This document shows, in pieces, positions 63,970 to 64,000 of a stretch of DNA of 64,000 nucleotides (the first letter of the stretch is position 1; every line of letters starts with the position of its first letter). The stretch comes from Lysobacter sp. cf310 (lineage in GTDB: Bacteria > Pseudomonadota > Gammaproteobacteria > Xanthomonadales > Xanthomonadaceae). The position numbers and the translations under genes were made by a program. The stretch spans positions 274,238 to 338,237 of the forward strand of contig NZ_FOSS01000004.1 of the NCBI RefSeq assembly GCF_900114355.1. The letters run 5' to 3'. The notes beneath the pieces were generated by a model that saw only the letters and a list, made by a program, of their open reading frames with translations, did no database searches and had not been told where the DNA came from.

Positions 63970-64000
63970 ATGAGCGCTTACTCGATCCTGGTCGCCGTGC
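63970..64000 (+). CDS. Possible 5' end of a divergent gene, cut by the window
   Basis: ATG at 63970 preceded by AAGGAG (63956-63961) at a good spacing opens a frame reading MSAYSILVAV to the window edge. The ribosome site and the divergent position 146 bp from the kinase start support it; the product cannot be identified from ten residues. Confidence 0.45.
   Translation, partial: MSAYSILVAV

Overview
The window is GC-rich chromosomal DNA from a gammaproteobacterium of the Xanthomonadaceae, most likely Lysobacter or a close relative. The evidence is the origin-region gene order: mnmE, yidC, rnpA and rpmH run leftward, and dnaA, dnaN, recF and gyrB run rightward. They are followed by a CPBP protease, an M48 protease, a TPR protein, tonB-exbB-exbD-exbD and pdxJ, an order typical of Xanthomonas-type chromosomes. 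Short palindromic repeats (GTAGGAGCGGC and GTAGGATGCGGTG classes) fill the gaps. No tRNA, rRNA, CRISPR array, transposase or phage was seen.

Region 1 (1-14.1 kb) is a set of small units. It has a TatD nuclease, two related exported GCGD-tail proteins flanking an ECF41 sigma factor/AhpD-like pair, and a CadC-type membrane regulator with TPRs. It also has a YadGH-type ABC exporter, ferredoxin-NADP reductase, a lipoprotein S33 hydrolase and a NatAB-type exporter.

Region 2 (14.1-18.3 kb) carries two copies of a roughly 360 bp non-coding module. Each copy has a GTTGCT microsatellite followed by four hairpins. The copies flank a lipoprotein with a TonB C-terminal domain and mnmE. One hairpin differs between copies by compensatory base-pair changes.

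Region 3 (18.3-34.3 kb) is the replication-origin and core block. The dnaA-dnaN spacer looks like oriC. Four near-identical 16-bp parS-type palindromes lie within 1.5 kb in and around recF, two of them inside the recF reading frame. The TonB energy-transduction operon follows, with a third ExbD gene beyond a terminator.

Region 4 (34.3-46.6 kb) holds pdxJ, cardiolipin synthase, a SIMPL protein, a PA0069-type radical SAM protein and a PAS kinase with a receiver. It then holds a run of small, mostly leftward orphan genes of visibly lower GC (about 41.3-45.9 kb), which looks like accessory DNA.

Region 5 (46.6-53.9 kb) contains a 2OG-Fe(II) oxygenase diverging from what looks like an internally deleted TonB-dependent receptor pseudogene behind an intact-looking sigma-54 promoter, next to a VpsR-like sigma-54 activator. 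After fbp come a Mor-like regulator, a protein with CheD-like Cys/His spacing and a secreted protein resembling bacterial RNase A-like (CdiA-CT type) toxins. This trio is the best candidate for an undescribed system. dinB follows.

Region 6 (53.9-64 kb) has a metallo-beta-lactamase-fold lipoprotein, a GNAT protein, and an OmpR-type two-component pair behind TTTTAAG repeats. It also has two related proteins, one exported and one fused to NIPSNAP-like domains, a WYL regulator, an HU protein with a lysine-rich tail and a NarL-type two-component pair.
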